This document shows, one piece after another, positions 1 through 12,600 of a DNA stretch of 64,000 nucleotides. Within the stretch, counting starts at the first letter, position 1. The number at the start of each line of letters is the position of its first letter. The stretch comes from Lathyrus oleraceus. Taxonomy: Eukaryota > Streptophyta > Magnoliopsida > Fabales > Fabaceae. The stretch spans positions 127,246,854-127,310,853 of the forward strand of contig NC_066579.1 of NCBI RefSeq assembly GCF_024323335.1. The letters run 5' to 3'. Both the position numbers and the translations under genes were made by a program. Below the pieces are notes generated by a model, which was not told the DNA's origin, made no database searches, and was given only the letters and a program-made list of their open reading frames with translations.

Positions 1-605
1 ATGACTAACCTTGAGAAAGAGTTGTCTTTGCAAAATCCCGGATGATATAGTGCTTCGGTTCCAAATTAACTTGCATTCAACAACTGCTTACTGCCTCCAC
101 TAAGTAAGATGAGCATTCTTGAAAACCTACATTCAGAAAACCAATTAGCAAATAATTTGATTTTTGTAGTTTCAGACTTAAAGGAGACTTTAAACATATT
201 TGGAAACAATACTAAACTTGCAAAGAAAAGTTGTTTCCAGCATCCACAAAGCCGATGGTTATGGAAAACCTACATTCAGAAAACATAAAACATATGACTA
301 TCTCATACTCATTAAACCAAAACTCCATGGAAATCGCTTGAGATGAATATGCATTACCTTTGATGATTCAGAAACCCTTTAACGAGGGATTTTGAATTAG
401 GGAATTAGGGATTCTTCAATGGATTCACGGATTAGGGATTCACGAATCGGTTCACGAAATAGGGAAAAAAGGGATTCACGAATTAGCATGGAATTAGGGT
501 TTTGGTTTTGTGAAATGAAATGGAGGGAGAGTGAAAAATGACGAGGGAAAAGGAAAGAGGGAAATAAGCTGTCGCGTAATTTTTGGTCCGAAATAGAAAA
601 TTTCA

Positions 606-653
606 TAGAGTCCGCCAAGCGGACTCTAATTAATAAATAAAATACTTAAACCT

Positions 654-737
<84 letters not shown>

Positions 738-1014
738 TAAATCAATGGAAAATGTATATGTTATAAGAATAGAGTCGGCTCAGCGGACTCTAAGTAAATA
801 AATAGTAATTAAAAAATAATGCTACCTAGATAGAGTCGGTCTCACCGACTCTAAATAAATTAATCAAACATTCTTCAAAGATAACATAACAAGTAGAGTC
901 GGTTTTGCCGACACTGATAAAAAAATAACTTGTCTTAAAAGATGTACCTAGATAGAGTCCGTTAGTGTAGGCTTAGCCGACACTAATAGTGTCCGTGTCG
1001 GTGGCCGACTCTAA
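606..1014. repeat. CACTA subterminal hairpin repeats
   Basis: Several copies of a short palindromic unit are visible: about 608-630 (TAGAGTCCGCCAAGCGGACTC type), 770-792, 832-854, 895-918 and 953-1014. Each has the form AGAGTCSG-loop-CSGACTCT. The last is compound, with GTGTCGG and CCGACAC arms inside the AGAGTC/GACTCT arms. In En/Spm elements such arrays bind the transposase accessory protein; that role is inferred here. Confidence 0.6.
656..735. repeat. (AT)n microsatellite
   Basis: About 80 bp of uninterrupted AT dinucleotide repeat lie between the first and second subterminal hairpins of the CACTA element. Confidence 0.95.
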
Positions 1015-1047
1015 ACTAGGAGGCTAAAATGACTTATTCTAGTGGTG

Positions 1048-1958
1048 ATGATAAATGGTGTACAAAACATCAAGGTAGATTCACACGCTAAAAAATCATA
1101 CACATATAAAATATGCACCATAATATCATGTATTTACATTTCACCCAAATCATAACCAAACTAACACAAATACATACAAGGATATTCAATAACACTCAAA
1201 CATCTCATTTGCACAACCTTTATGTAATACAATGAAACATTGACTCAACATTTGGTTCTTCATACAAACTAGGTTCCCTCTCTAAACCTCGAGCCCCCAC
1301 TATGAGCTCTAATCCCCCACTCTGAGCTTGGGATAAGTCACTAGTCCCCTCTCTGGACTCGTGAATCGTATCTTTCACAACAACAATAATATATTATGCA
1401 TGGCACATAACAATGTAATGACAGTAACACAATAATGAATGCAATCCCACTTTCACTATAAACAATCATACAACAATATCAACATGATAATAAATAATGT
1501 CCCACTCTAACTGTAAACAAATATGCATTCAATGCATCTCCAGTAGTTCTCACTCCAAACTAATTATCTCATCAATCCATCAACAATCTTGTACAATAAT
1601 TCACACAATATTATACTTTCATTTTCACCATATTTATTTAAACATTGAACATATATTCACAACTATAGATAATATTCATTTATGCATAATATCAATTATC
1701 AATGATTGATTATCCATATAATCGGAGACATTCAGGGCACACCGATTAAATTACTCAAAGCATTTAAGACAACCAAAAAGAAACAACACAACACCAATAT
1801 CATAATCGACAAAAAAAAACCGATTCTGGTGCGTCAAACATGACCGTCTGGACCAGCATGAACCACTGCCAGACCATAACGGTCGTTAGGGAGATGTAGA
1901 CCTTCTCGTCACCTCTCCACCTGTCATTCACACATTCAATGCATTTGCTGACGCTCGT
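1048..1958 (-). mobile_element. Chromovirus-type LTR remnant, left part (element F)
   Basis: This stretch resembles the middle of the LTRs of element E: both have the phrase around CTCTGAGCTTGGGATAAGTC (here near 1320) and similar short phrases such as GGTTCTTCATACAAAC. The beginning of the LTR is missing because a CACTA transposon ends at 1044. The LTR is then interrupted at 1958 by the Ogre-like solo LTR (G) and resumes at 5549. Orientation is taken from E, which is minus-strand. No coding capacity is visible. Confidence 0.55.
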
Positions 1959-4900
1959 TGTTGCGCCGCAAAAAATACAGAGTCGCCATCGGATTTTATT
2001 TATTCCAAAGGAAAAGGTAAGGTAGCAATAAAACCCCAAATGAGAATGGTCTCACAACCAATAGCAGATTCGGAAGTCGGTTATGCAAGGGGGAAATATT
2101 AACACCCCTCACGTCCATGTTACTCCATGGGAACCACTTGCTTGTATGAATGTGTATGGATGTTGTTTATATGTATGTTGCTTACCATCGGTGAATGAGA
2201 TGAATAAGAATGAGATAGGGTAAATAATAAGTTTTAAATTAGTTTGCTCTCTAAGGATTTTTCCCTCGTGCATATGTATCCATATACATGCAATAAGGAA
2301 ATCAGAGCTCTGTAGTTCCGCTCACAAACGAAGTATGTGTTTGGTTGTTTTTACTGAACAATATTGACGTTCGCGTGCTACTATTCACTTTCTTGTATAC
2401 TCTGTCATGAGAGTGGAAAGTATTTTCTTATTTGTTGTAAAGTGGATGCGCTTAGATCACACTCTAGTAGTTGAACATTACTTGCTCACACATGGAGGCT
2501 TAAGCATCGTCCACGGTAGAACGGAAGTAACACGTCCTTTTCGAAAGGTTTTGAAGAGTGCACTAAGGAAAAATATGATTTGATTTGTTAGGGTTGATTT
2601 TGTGTATGAAAACAAGCATCAGACCTTTGGCTAGACACAATCAATAGTCCAAAAACTCGGGAGATGAGAGGACAATGTTATCCTAACCAATCTTTTTCGT
2701 CCAAAAGAGATTTGAATTGTAAAAAGAGTTTGGTAAGTCTAATCATTGGAACTTAGAGGGAGACAAGTATCTAATCATTGACTAAGTATGACCAATAATC
2801 AGAATACTTAGGAGTCGAGAGGACAATGGTATCCTAACTACTCTTTTCCCCCTCGTAGCACCTAGATCTAACTTGTTTGAATCATTAGATGTTTTAAGGG
2901 GGAAGTCAAGTGTCAGGTCCTCAAGCTAGGTACAGTCGATAACCGAAGTACTTGAATGTTATGTACAAACACGTACACCCCATTTTTGCATTCCAGTTTG
3001 TTATGAAAATATTTTGAAAAAGGAACTTGACGTTGTATCAAGTGTTTTAGTTCATTATGAAAAAGTGTGTGAATAATGGAGGAGATGGATAGATTGAGAT
3101 TGAGAAGAGAATGGAGAAGAGATGTGGATCATGTATAATGGAATGGATGGGAGATACTTGACGTTGGATCAAGTACTCGCGTTGCAACGGTGTGAGTTTT
3201 ATTTGGAAAACAACTAAATGTTGGATCAAGTACCTTTTTTTCTTTTGAAATGCTTTGTTTTATCGTTTGTTTTTATCTTTTTAGTTAGCATGCATGATGA
3301 ACTAATAAAGGGAATAAACCTAGGCTATTACATGTTCATGGGGGTGGGGGAACATTTGACCTACAATGGGGGGATGGAAATATTACAACATGAATGGAAA
3401 TGGGAAGAAATTAGACAAAATACAAACTATGTACCATGCCTAAAACATACAAGTGGCATGGTACTCAACACAATACAAGTCAAGTGAATGGGTTAGAGGC
3501 ATGGCTAGTTAGGAGTGTGCTTGAATCTCAAAGTCACATGTGGACACAAACAACAAATTGGGTTAGTATGAGATCAAGTCAAATGAAAATGATGCAAACA
3601 ATGTAAACATATTCAAAGATTTAAATCAAATCAAGTGGCAATGGATTAATCAATGACAAGTAATCAAAGATCTATCATGTGATCATGGAAAATGAAATTA
3701 GGTAAACAAAGCATTCATCACCTAAATTGAAATGGGATTTTCAATTTGTTCAATATGATCACAAACCAAATGAATCGATTAAATGGACAATTAAAATGAA
3801 TATTAATACTAAGGATTAAAGTTTACCTAAACATGAATTAGGGTACAAACTAATCAAATGGGAAATTGGCAATCTAAATCATACTTTGAATTCTAATCTA
3901 CATGAACATGGTAATCACAATGTGATATATGAATCGAATAGAAAAATTAACCTAAAACGAATCATGATAAAATCTACCATTAAGCATGTTAATCTAATCA
4001 TGAATTAAATCAACAAAAATGGATTAACCAAAATCTAATGGCCAATTATCCTAATCATGGTAAGGTTAACTACAATGAGATTAATCTACAAAATTAAGAT
4101 CAAGATCCACATGGTTAAACCTACTTTCTAATCACATGATCAAAAATACACTAATTAACAAATTAACCTAAAGAAAAAATATGCTAATCCTAATTAACAA
4201 AAAATGAATCAACCTAATTCATACCAAGATCAAAACAATCAGCATCATGCTAATCAACAAAAAATGAAATTAAAATAAATTAATTAAAGATTAAAAAGGA
4301 TTAATGGGGTGATTAGGGAAGTTATGGGCTAGGCAAGATCATGGGCCTTGAGTGTGTGATAATTGGAGGGAGGTGTGAATCAAAACACCAGTTGATTGGC
4401 CCAAAATTCCAATCTCCACACACACGATACATATCACAGCCACATACCCAAGAACATGTTGAACTCAAAATCACCCTAATTCTTGTAACCACATCCAATA
4501 CACTAGCTCACGACAGAAGGCACATAAGAGAGTGATTCAATCTCCGTTCAATCTCGCGCATAGTCAATAGACAAGTGAAGAAGGATTGTTTAAACCATTA
4601 TGAAAACTTAAGACAAATCTTGAATCCGTGTCTGAGATCAAAGTCGAATTGAAGAAACTTGTTCATGCTCGGGAACTAGAAACAATTCAAGAGTGAAGGA
4701 TATACTGAATCCGTGAGCTGCGTGTGTTGCATCATGATGAAGACAACGAAGAATTTGTTGATCCCAAGGGTGCATGATAAAGAGTGAAGATGATTGTTAA
4801 GTTCTTCGAATCGTTGCCTTGCCGATGATGAAGAGTGCGTAATCATTGTGTTACCACTTTTGAAGTTCTGTTAGAATTTCTCAATCCCCTCAATTGGTAT

Positions 4901-5548
4901 GCTTCTGTTTTTTATTTTCCCTCTTCTTCTGTTATGATCTTCTTTTTCTTCAATTCTATTACTCTTTTACAATTACGTTACTCTAGTTCTACTTCTGTTA
5001 TGTGATAGCAAACCTCAATGATGTAAGAAAAAATGGCCCCACTCTTCTTCTCAAGTTATGGTTCCCATCACCAAATCAATGCATATGGCATGTGGACACA
5101 ATTAGGGTTTTATGCACAAGCTATGGTCCATAGGCAAACCTTAATGGTGAACCTCCTAAACTAGGGTTTCAAAATCACCAAAGCAAACCACAAGATCAAT
5201 GAATGCCCAGAGTCAGGAACTAGGGTTTAGGGACTTGAATGATCATGATGATGCTCACAATCCAACATCCCTGAATCAATGCCATGACCATAAATCTGGT
5301 CCACGAATCAGGGTTTCAAACTATGCTTCATGATAAAGACAACCAGGATGAAGGGCTCACCTCCTATTCAATGCCATGTGTAATAAAAACCCTTCAATAA
5401 ATTATTTTATGCTTCTCAATGCAAATTGAATATATTATGATAAGATGAATATGTAGATGAGATGAATATTTATCAGGATATGCAAATGATTAGGGTTAGT
5501 GACCTAGATGATCATTATGAAGGGTAGGGTGAATTTTGGGGTATGACA
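1959..5548 (-). mobile_element. Solo LTR of an Ogre-like element (element G)
   Basis: The right end, read on the minus strand, is TGTCATACCCCAAAATTCAC, nearly identical to the start of the element C LTR at 19032 (TGTCATACCCCAAAATTTAC). The left end begins TGTTGCGCCGC and continues with a CAGAGTCGCCATCGG...TTATTTATTCC stretch like the left ends of the A and B LTRs (CAGAGCCGCCA..TTATTTATCCC). It carries the conserved AATCAGAGCTCTGTAGTTC motif at 2300-2318. Neither flank has the Ogre PBS (TGGCGACTC...) or the PPT block (GCTGCCCCTATTC on the plus strand), so it is most likely a solo LTR. I see no convincing 5-bp target duplication at the chosen ends. Length is 3590 bp; no coding region. Confidence 0.6.
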
Positions 5549-6427
5549 CCTATAAGCTCTTTTACACGCATGACGGCCTACCCATCATTGGGATGACGCT
5601 CGTCATCCCTGTAACCGAGGCAAAAATGTGTTATGCCATTGCAAAACCTTCAAAACGTCTCCAATTCAATTCCAAACATCCCTAAACAGTCCATAATTGA
5701 TACATACATACTTACCACATATTAGCATGCTATTTCTTATTAATTTAACATGTTATTCCATTGATTAATCACCAAAAATTCAAATTTATATTCATGTTAT
5801 AAAACCCTCAATCTCATACCAAAAATCATGCTTATGAATAATTTAACAAAAACAATAATCACCACATTTATAGAGAACGAATTTTAATAAACCCATTGCA
5901 ATAAAATAACATCACATTCATATAACTCATCAAATAACCAACCAAAAGAGAAGGAAGCAAATCTTATTGGAGGTTAAGGGAAACCTCTCTACCATTTCAT
6001 GATTAAGGAACCCTTAGATGAATAATCCCTCATAGCTTGTAAAATCAGCAAAAGCACAGGCAACCACTCCTAATGCCTCCTCTCCCAAAGCACCAACTCT
6101 CTAATGCCTTTGCTCTCATTCTTCCCTCTTCCACGTTTAATGAGAAATGCTCTTAAAAACCTTTATTTTCTATTTCTCTTAAAATATATACTAACCTAAT
6201 TAAATCTCTTTTAATTAAACTCTTGGCCCAACTAAACATAAGCTCTTCATTACTAACCACGTCATTTTCTATTATTTTCACTTTTTACACAAACCTTTAC
6301 TATTTTCTAAATATTAATTAATTAATTAATTAATTAAATCCCACCAAAACTAATTAATTAAGCACAATTCACCGCAAATGCCAACATCATCCAAACACGT
6401 CATAATTTACATAATCAGAGTGTTACA
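5549..6427 (-). mobile_element. Chromovirus-type LTR remnant, right part (element F)
   Basis: This is the continuation of the LTR seen at 1048-1958. It is AT-rich, contains a run of TTAA repeats near 6316-6340, and ends with GAGTGTTACA at 6427, the same kind of terminus as element E (GGTGTTACA). The adjacent bases on the minus strand (GGGGAAGGGACGAG, 6428-6441) are purine-rich and could be a polypurine tract. Whether this LTR belonged to element D or to a separate truncated chromovirus is not resolved. Confidence 0.5.
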
Positions 6428-8771
6428 CTCGTCCCTTCCCCAAGGTTATGACCTGTATTAAGGTGGGCATCTCTTGGGATCTAACTCCTACGCCCTTGGA
6501 GTGGCTAGCTCCTAATAGAAGGTGTGCCAGCTGCATAGAAAAGTGCTTAGTCTTCTTCCCTTCTTATTTCCTACAAGAAAGGAAAGAAGAAGCATGTGTA
6601 ACTTATAGGATGAGGTAAGTATCATTATATTTCATTAATATTTAGAGAGCTTAAAATAAAAGTAAAGGGAATAACTCTTTCAGCTATAATACTACTTTAA
6701 TTTGGAGACATATTAGGTCCTTGGTATCTACTCCCCAACAAGAGTTTCTATGATGCATTCCTTTTTCACGGTGCTCGTTCTCACTTTGTATGGTCCTTCC
6801 CAATTGGTGCCCAACTTACCATCTTGTGAATTTCTACCTCATATGTAGGCTCTTTGCAACACCAAGTCTCATGTCTGAAATTCTCTCGGTCGAACACACA
6901 GGTTATATCGGGAAGCCATAATGTTCTTAACGATGGTGCTGGTGAGGGCATTGAACATCCTTTTCTCTTCCACGAGGTCAATTTCTTCTCTGGTTACTTG
7001 GTCATTTTCCTCGACCGGAAAAGGATGGGTTGTCCTTCAACTCAACTCTTCATTCCGACTGGAATAACGATTTCAACTTCGTAGGTAAGACGAAAAGAAG
7101 TTTCATTGGTTGTTGACTGTTTTTTTAATATGCCCGCAAGACGAGTGACAGTTCATTGGACCAGTTTCCATTGGCTTCTTTGAGTATTCACTTCAAACCC
7201 CTCAGTAGCACCTGGGTAGTCGTGTCTACTTGTCTATTCGTCTAAGGGTGTTCTAATAGAGATAAATGTTGCTTGATCTTCAATTCCTCCAATTGACCTT
7301 TCAGTTTTTATCTATAAATTGTGTTCCATTGTTTGTCACAATGGCATGGGGAAATCCGAATCTGACCAGGATGTTCTATTTGAAAAACTTTAGGATATTT
7401 ACTGTTGTGATGCTTGGTAACGCTTCCACTTTGACCCATTTGGTGAAGTAATCCACTGCCACTATTAAATACTTGAGTTGGCCTGTCGTAAATGGACCTG
7501 GGATGTCTAACACCCACTACAATAAAGGCTAAGGTGATGTCAAAATGTGTAGCTATATGGATGGGGCACTAAAGATGTTCTTGTGCCTTTTTAGTCACAT
7601 TTATCTATGTATTCCTTTGCTTCTTGAACCATGGTCGGCCACTAGTAACCTATTCCTAAAACCTTTTTTTTCTAATGCCCTGGCCCTGAGGTGTTGTCCA
7701 ACTATCCCTTCGTGAACTTCCAAGAGAACGTAGGCGGATTCATTCTCCCCAGGCATCTTAACGGAGAGGTAGATAGACCCTTTAATATAAAATCCCTTCA
7801 ACCATGGCATACAAACTATCCCTTCTTTTTACTAAGGTAGTATCAGTTGGGTTAGATGGGAGGATCCCTTGCTCGATATATCGTCGAATTGGAGACATCC
7901 AAGAGGGAAGATCAACATTGTCTATGGATGACACTTTGTTTCTTAGGGCCCTCGAGGCTTTCATAATTTCCAGGACAAAACAATGATTAATTCTGAGGTT
8001 TCTTGTGATTACCAACCTGAAAAGTACATCGGCTCGAGTGTTTTCTTCCTAGGGGATGTGAGTTACTTCATATGTTTAACCGTGCCAATTTCTCCTTGGC
8101 CAGCCTTAAGTATCATTGTAACAACTAGTCTTTAGCATGATCCTACCCTATGATTTGGGAGACGAGCAATTGAGAATCTGTTTGCAGCGTCATGTTTTCC
8201 TCCCTCATCTCTTATGCTAGGGTCATTCCTATAATCACAATTTCATACTCAGTTTGGTTGTTGGTGGCTAAAAACTAGACTCTCAAAGAAACTTCGACCA
8301 CTAGGTCGACTCTGTTTTTGAGAATCATGCATTCTTCGCTTCCTTGGTTGTTAGATAACCCTTCAGTGAATATCATCCAAGCATGAGTTGGCTCCAACGG
8401 GACGAGAGTCACTTTGGCTAAAAAATTGGGAAACAACCAGGATTTTAATGCATTCCTCGCTTCAAAAGATACTTCAAACTTTGACAATTCAATTGACCAT
8501 TTTGTCAACCGCCCATCCAAATTCGGTTGATGAAGTACTTTATTTAACAATTGTATAATATGCAAGGAAATATCTAAGAAGCTTCCTTGACGTGGTTACC
8601 AATTACAAAGCTTCTTTCTTTATCTTTTGGCAGCGCATATTTGGTCCCGCTAGGGTCTTTGATATGAAATAGATTGGACTCTTGTTAGAATATAGATCTC
8701 TAATCAAGACAATGACTACTGATTCCTCCGAGACGTTGAGGTATAAGTTTAGGGTTTATCTAGGGAGTGGT
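6428..8771 (-). pseudogene. Tat-lineage Ty3/gypsy pol remnant: RNase H and integrase (element D, 3' part)
   Basis: Broken minus-strand reading frames show, from right to left: RNase H (about 8771-8450; YLNVSEESVV, PIYFISKTLAGP and LDGRLTKWSIELSKFEVSF are recognisable), a second RNase H start (near 8330-8390; an EGLSNNQGS phrase where the family has DGASNNQGS), the integrase core (near 7430-7480; a VAVDYFTKW-type phrase) and the integrase C-terminus (near 6760-6990; LGTNWEGPYKV-type at 6800). The second, archaeal-type RNase H places it in the Tat lineage. Frameshifts and stops are frequent, so it is long dead. Its 5' half continues at 16332 across element E. No 3' LTR of its own is recognised. 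Confidence 0.75.
8767..8771. other. Target-site duplication of element E, left copy (GTGGT)
   Basis: GTGGT directly precedes the E left LTR and is repeated exactly at 16327-16331 after the right LTR. Five bp is the usual duplication length for Ty3/gypsy integrases. It confirms the E boundaries and shows that D was continuous before E inserted. Confidence 0.85.
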
Positions 8772-10967
8772 TATAGCACCATTAACCCTGAAACTAATTT
8801 AAAAAGATTTAATCGATAATTTAATGTGTCACTACGATAATCGTCCAAAATGTTTCAAAAAAATTTAACAACATGTAGTGGAAATTATCATAATAACAAC
8901 GTCAAAATTCAATTTCCCAAATAAAGTATTAGCCTTTAAACCACATAATTCATCATTAACTCAAAACATAGTAAAAACACCATGTTCCCGATGTTATTGA
9001 TCAAAGCATTTAACCGACTAAAAACGATAAACGGTGAGCTCCAAGGCTATCTTCCAACTCATGGAAACAAAATTCTACTCTTGATTATCTATAATATGTC
9101 CATGGTGGACAACATAAAGCAAATGGGTAAGAATAAGCTTAAATATGTTAGCGGTGCAAAAGATCAGGAACATTAGCCTAAAAAACAACAATAACAATCA
9201 TCAACAGGTAATGTATTCACACCACAATCATCAATTCACATATACCAACTTATATATAATGTTTACAACACCTCAACTCAATATGCATGTGGTACCAACT
9301 CAATAATGGTTCTTCATACAAACCGAGTCTCAATATTTGAACCCTAAGCCCCATCATCCAAGCTCCAAATCCCCTTTCTAAGCTTGGGACAAATCATAAG
9401 TCCCCAGATCTGAACTTGTGACTCATCTCTTTCATAACAACAACAACATATGATCTATGGAATACGATTATGCAAAGACAATAACACAACAATGATTACA
9501 GTCCCACATCTGACTATAAAGAATCATGAATTTAAACGTATCAACAATAGTCATCACTTCAAACTACGCATCTCAACAATCACCAAAAAGTAGTTACAAC
9601 ACCTCATATAATTACTCTTGCATTTAACATCATATACTCACACATCGAATAAACATCCACACAACAGTCAATCATATTAATTCATTCACTGATTAATCGT
9701 TCGTTCGTTATCTATATAACTATTACGTAACAAGTAAAAAAATTAATTTTCTTAAATTCAAGCACCTATCTAGCCTTTTAATACATAAATATAAGATATC
9801 CATACACGTTAGCTTTCCAATGCTTCAAACTGTACTTCATTTATATTTACAAAACTAAAGTTATGGCAATAACGATAGGATAGAATAATAGGTTTCAACT
9901 CATCATTTTTCAAATTTTAACTAGCATCAATCGATTGACATGGACCATCAATCAATTGACCTGATTCCTCAATACATTCTGCTTTTATTATTTTTCACTT
10001 TTTGGCTAAGAACAATTGATTGATTAATGGAATTAATCGATTGGCATCGTTCCTTCTTTCAAATTTTTCCAATTTTACACGTGATCAATTGATTGACATC
10101 GGGAGTCAATCGATTGATATCAGCCAAATTTCCAAAAAATCCATTTTTAATCATGTTCACTTCATCTCCTCTAATCCTTAACCCCCATACATCATACTAG
10201 TTCGTATTGCAACATCTAAACACATCATATCATGAATCTAATAGCATTAATCAATTTCATAACAATTAATCATGTCATAACACATATATCAAATCATGAA
10301 TCACAATAATTGGACATGCAATTTACACAATTTTCATCAAGAACACATGAACACGTCAATAATGGTGGAATAAAAAAAACCTAAAAGAGGGTGAGGATCC
10401 CTCTCTAGCCTTCATACAATATACACCCATAGAATAGTAATCTCCCCCCTTACCTTGGATTTCCAGCAAAGCAATTCCTAAGCTCCTTAACAATGGTGTT
10501 TTCTTCCCAAACCCTTGGTTGTCTCTCTTGCCTCTTTTCTCTTGTTCCAAAATAATATGTATTATCAAAGTTCAGCCCTCACTCTTTTATATTTAAACCA
10601 AAGCCTTATTCCCCTTAATTAGGTTATTCTCTTATTACCCTCAACTTACTCTCTTATTCCCTATTTTCCCTTGCTCCTCTTGCTAACTATAATATCTTTT
10701 ATTTTAATTTCTAATAATTGAATTATCCCCCAATTTCTACTATTTCTCTTATTTTTATACAACTACCTTATTTTTAATTATTCCATTCAACTTAAATTAG
10801 TTAAAATTAATCTAATTAATTTCTACAATTCCCTTAACTCTCTCCAATACCCTCCAAAATATATTTATTCTCTAATTATCCAAATAAAACCATATAAATC
10901 ACTTAATAATTTTAATAAAATGCAACTAAATTCAATTAAATTAATTAATTAAATTCGGGGTGTTACA
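8772..10967 (-). repeat. Element E 3' LTR
   Basis: It starts with the degraded terminus TATAGCACCATTAACCC, aligning with TGTAACACCCTAAACCC of the other LTR, and ends GGGGTGTTACA. The two LTRs align over most of their length. It contains a cluster of ATCGAT-centred palindromes (TCAATCGATTGA and variants) at 9927-10117. Confidence 0.85.
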
Positions 10968-10985
10968 ACTCTCCTCCACTTATAT
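10968..10985 (-). other. Element E polypurine tract
   Basis: On the minus strand the bases next to the LTR read AAGTGGAGGAGAGT, a purine-rich second-strand primer site immediately upstream of the 3' LTR. Confidence 0.65.
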
Positions 10986-11203
10986 AATTTTCGCCCTAAA
11001 AAATTATTTGAAGGAAATAGAGTCGGTTACGACTCTCTCATCTAACTCTCCAGCTCCCACGTCATGTTCCCTCCAGCAGATCCTCCCTACACCACCTTCA
11101 CTAGTGTAATATCCCTACCTATCAGGTGCTTCACTTCACGATCCTCGACTCTCAAGGGAGATGCCTCAACAGTCATGTTCTATCTAACTTGCATATCGTT
11201 CAT

Positions 11204-11746
11204 TTAAATCAAATGAGACAGATTAAATATATACTTCCTCAATTGAGACACATGAAATTCATCATGAAGATTCAAAAGAAATGGTGGTAAAGCAACTTTG
11301 TAGGCCACTTCTTCTACTCGCTTCATAATCTGATCAGGACCAATAGAATGCGGCGTGAGCTTTTGAGATTTCAAAGTCCGACCAACACCAGTTGCTTGAG
11401 TAACTCTAAAAAACACATGATCTCCCTCCTGGAATTCAAGTGTCTTCCTCCCCTTATCATGATAACTCTTTTGGCAACTTTGTGAAGCTTTCATCTTCTC
11501 TTGGACCATCTTGATCTTCTCGCTAGTCTGCTGAAGAATCTCATATCCAAGCACAACACTTTCACCAAAATCATACAAACACAAAGGTGTCCTACACCTC
11601 CTAATATACAAAGCCTCAAAATGTGTCATTCCAATACTAGAATAGAAATTTTTGTTGTAAGTGAACTTAACCAATGGTATGTAACTGTCTTAGTTACCTC
11701 TCTAGTCTAAAACACAAGCTCTCAGCAAATCCTTCAAAGACTGGAT

Positions 11747-11799
<53 letters not shown>

Positions 11800-12600
11800 T
11801 CTCTCTCTGACCGACGGATGATAAGCAGAACTCAAATTCAGCTTAGGACCCACAACTTCCTGCAAACTCCCCCAAAACCTTGATATGAATATCAAATCTC
11901 TGTCAGAAACAATACTTGAAGGAGTACCATGAAATTTAACAACTTCTCAATATACAACTCGGCTAACTTCTGCAAAAGATAACTGATCTTAATCGGAATG
12001 AAATGAGCTAATTTAGTTAATCTATCCATTATAACCCAACCAAAACCATTACCTTTATAAGTCTTAGGAAAACTTATCACAAAATCCATGGAAATACTAT
12101 CCCATTTTCATTCGGGAATGCTCAATGGTTGCATCAAACCCAATGACCTCTGATTTATCTTCAACTTCTGGCAAGTCAAACACACATAAACGAACTTGAC
12201 TAGATCCTTCTTCAATCTTGGCCACTAAAACAATTTCTTCAAGTCTTGATACATTTTAGTAGCACCGGGATGAATACTCAGATTACTTCTATGGCCTTCT
12301 TCAAAAATACTCTTCTTAAGTTTTGGCACATCAGGTACACAAACCTGTGACAGAAACGCATAACACCATTCTCATCTATTCTAAAATCAACCTCTTTACC
12401 TTGATTGATCAACATTAACCGGTCAATCAATTCCAAATCTGATTTGTGACCCTATATGATTTCCTCAAGAATACCACTAGTCCGCTTCAACATACCTAAC
12501 TTCACACTGTTATGAGTCATTTCACATAACAGACTCAGATCTCTGAATTTCTCGATTAACTACAATTCTCGAACCATAAGCATCCAAATATGCAACAACT
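11204..12600 (-). pseudogene. Element E integrase remnant
   Basis: The 156-codon open stretch 11674-11204 carries the integrase C-terminal region (FTYNKNFYSSIGMTHFEALY, then ATGVGRTLKSQKLTP and a region ending LHDEFHVSQLRKY). Upstream, 12089-11892 reads MDFVISFPKTYKGNGFGWVI and DRLTKLAHFIPIK, the integrase core of chromoviruses. The intervening part, which includes the microsatellite at 11751, and the N-terminal zinc finger near 12180-12360 are frameshifted. I do not see a complete D,D-35-E triad in one frame. No chromodomain can be read after the C-terminus. Confidence 0.75.
11749..11808. repeat. (CT)n microsatellite inside E integrase
   Basis: About 60 bp of CT repeat with one CCCTCT interruption lie where the integrase core should continue, so the repeat breaks the reading frame. 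Confidence 0.95.

Larger units (their letters stand above)
1..1044. mobile_element. CACTA (En/Spm-type) DNA transposon, one terminus (element H)
   Basis: Read on the minus strand from 1044, the sequence begins CACTAGAATAAGTCATTTTA, which matches the CACTA terminal signature of the En/Spm superfamily. The next bases, 1045-1047 (GTG), could be half of the 3-bp target duplication this superfamily makes. Inside the end lie several short hairpins built on AGAGTCGG/CCGACTCT, the typical subterminal transposase-binding repeat arrangement. Positions 395-500 hold short repeats of the type GGATTCACGAATTAGGG. No transposase domain is recognisable here; the rest of the element lies beyond the left edge. 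It sits inside a chromovirus-type LTR (element F), explaining why the start of that LTR is missing. Confidence 0.65.

Noticed and set aside
397..618. 73-codon frame in the CACTA end
   Set aside because: Made of short direct repeats (GGATTCACGAATTAGGG type); no transposase features.
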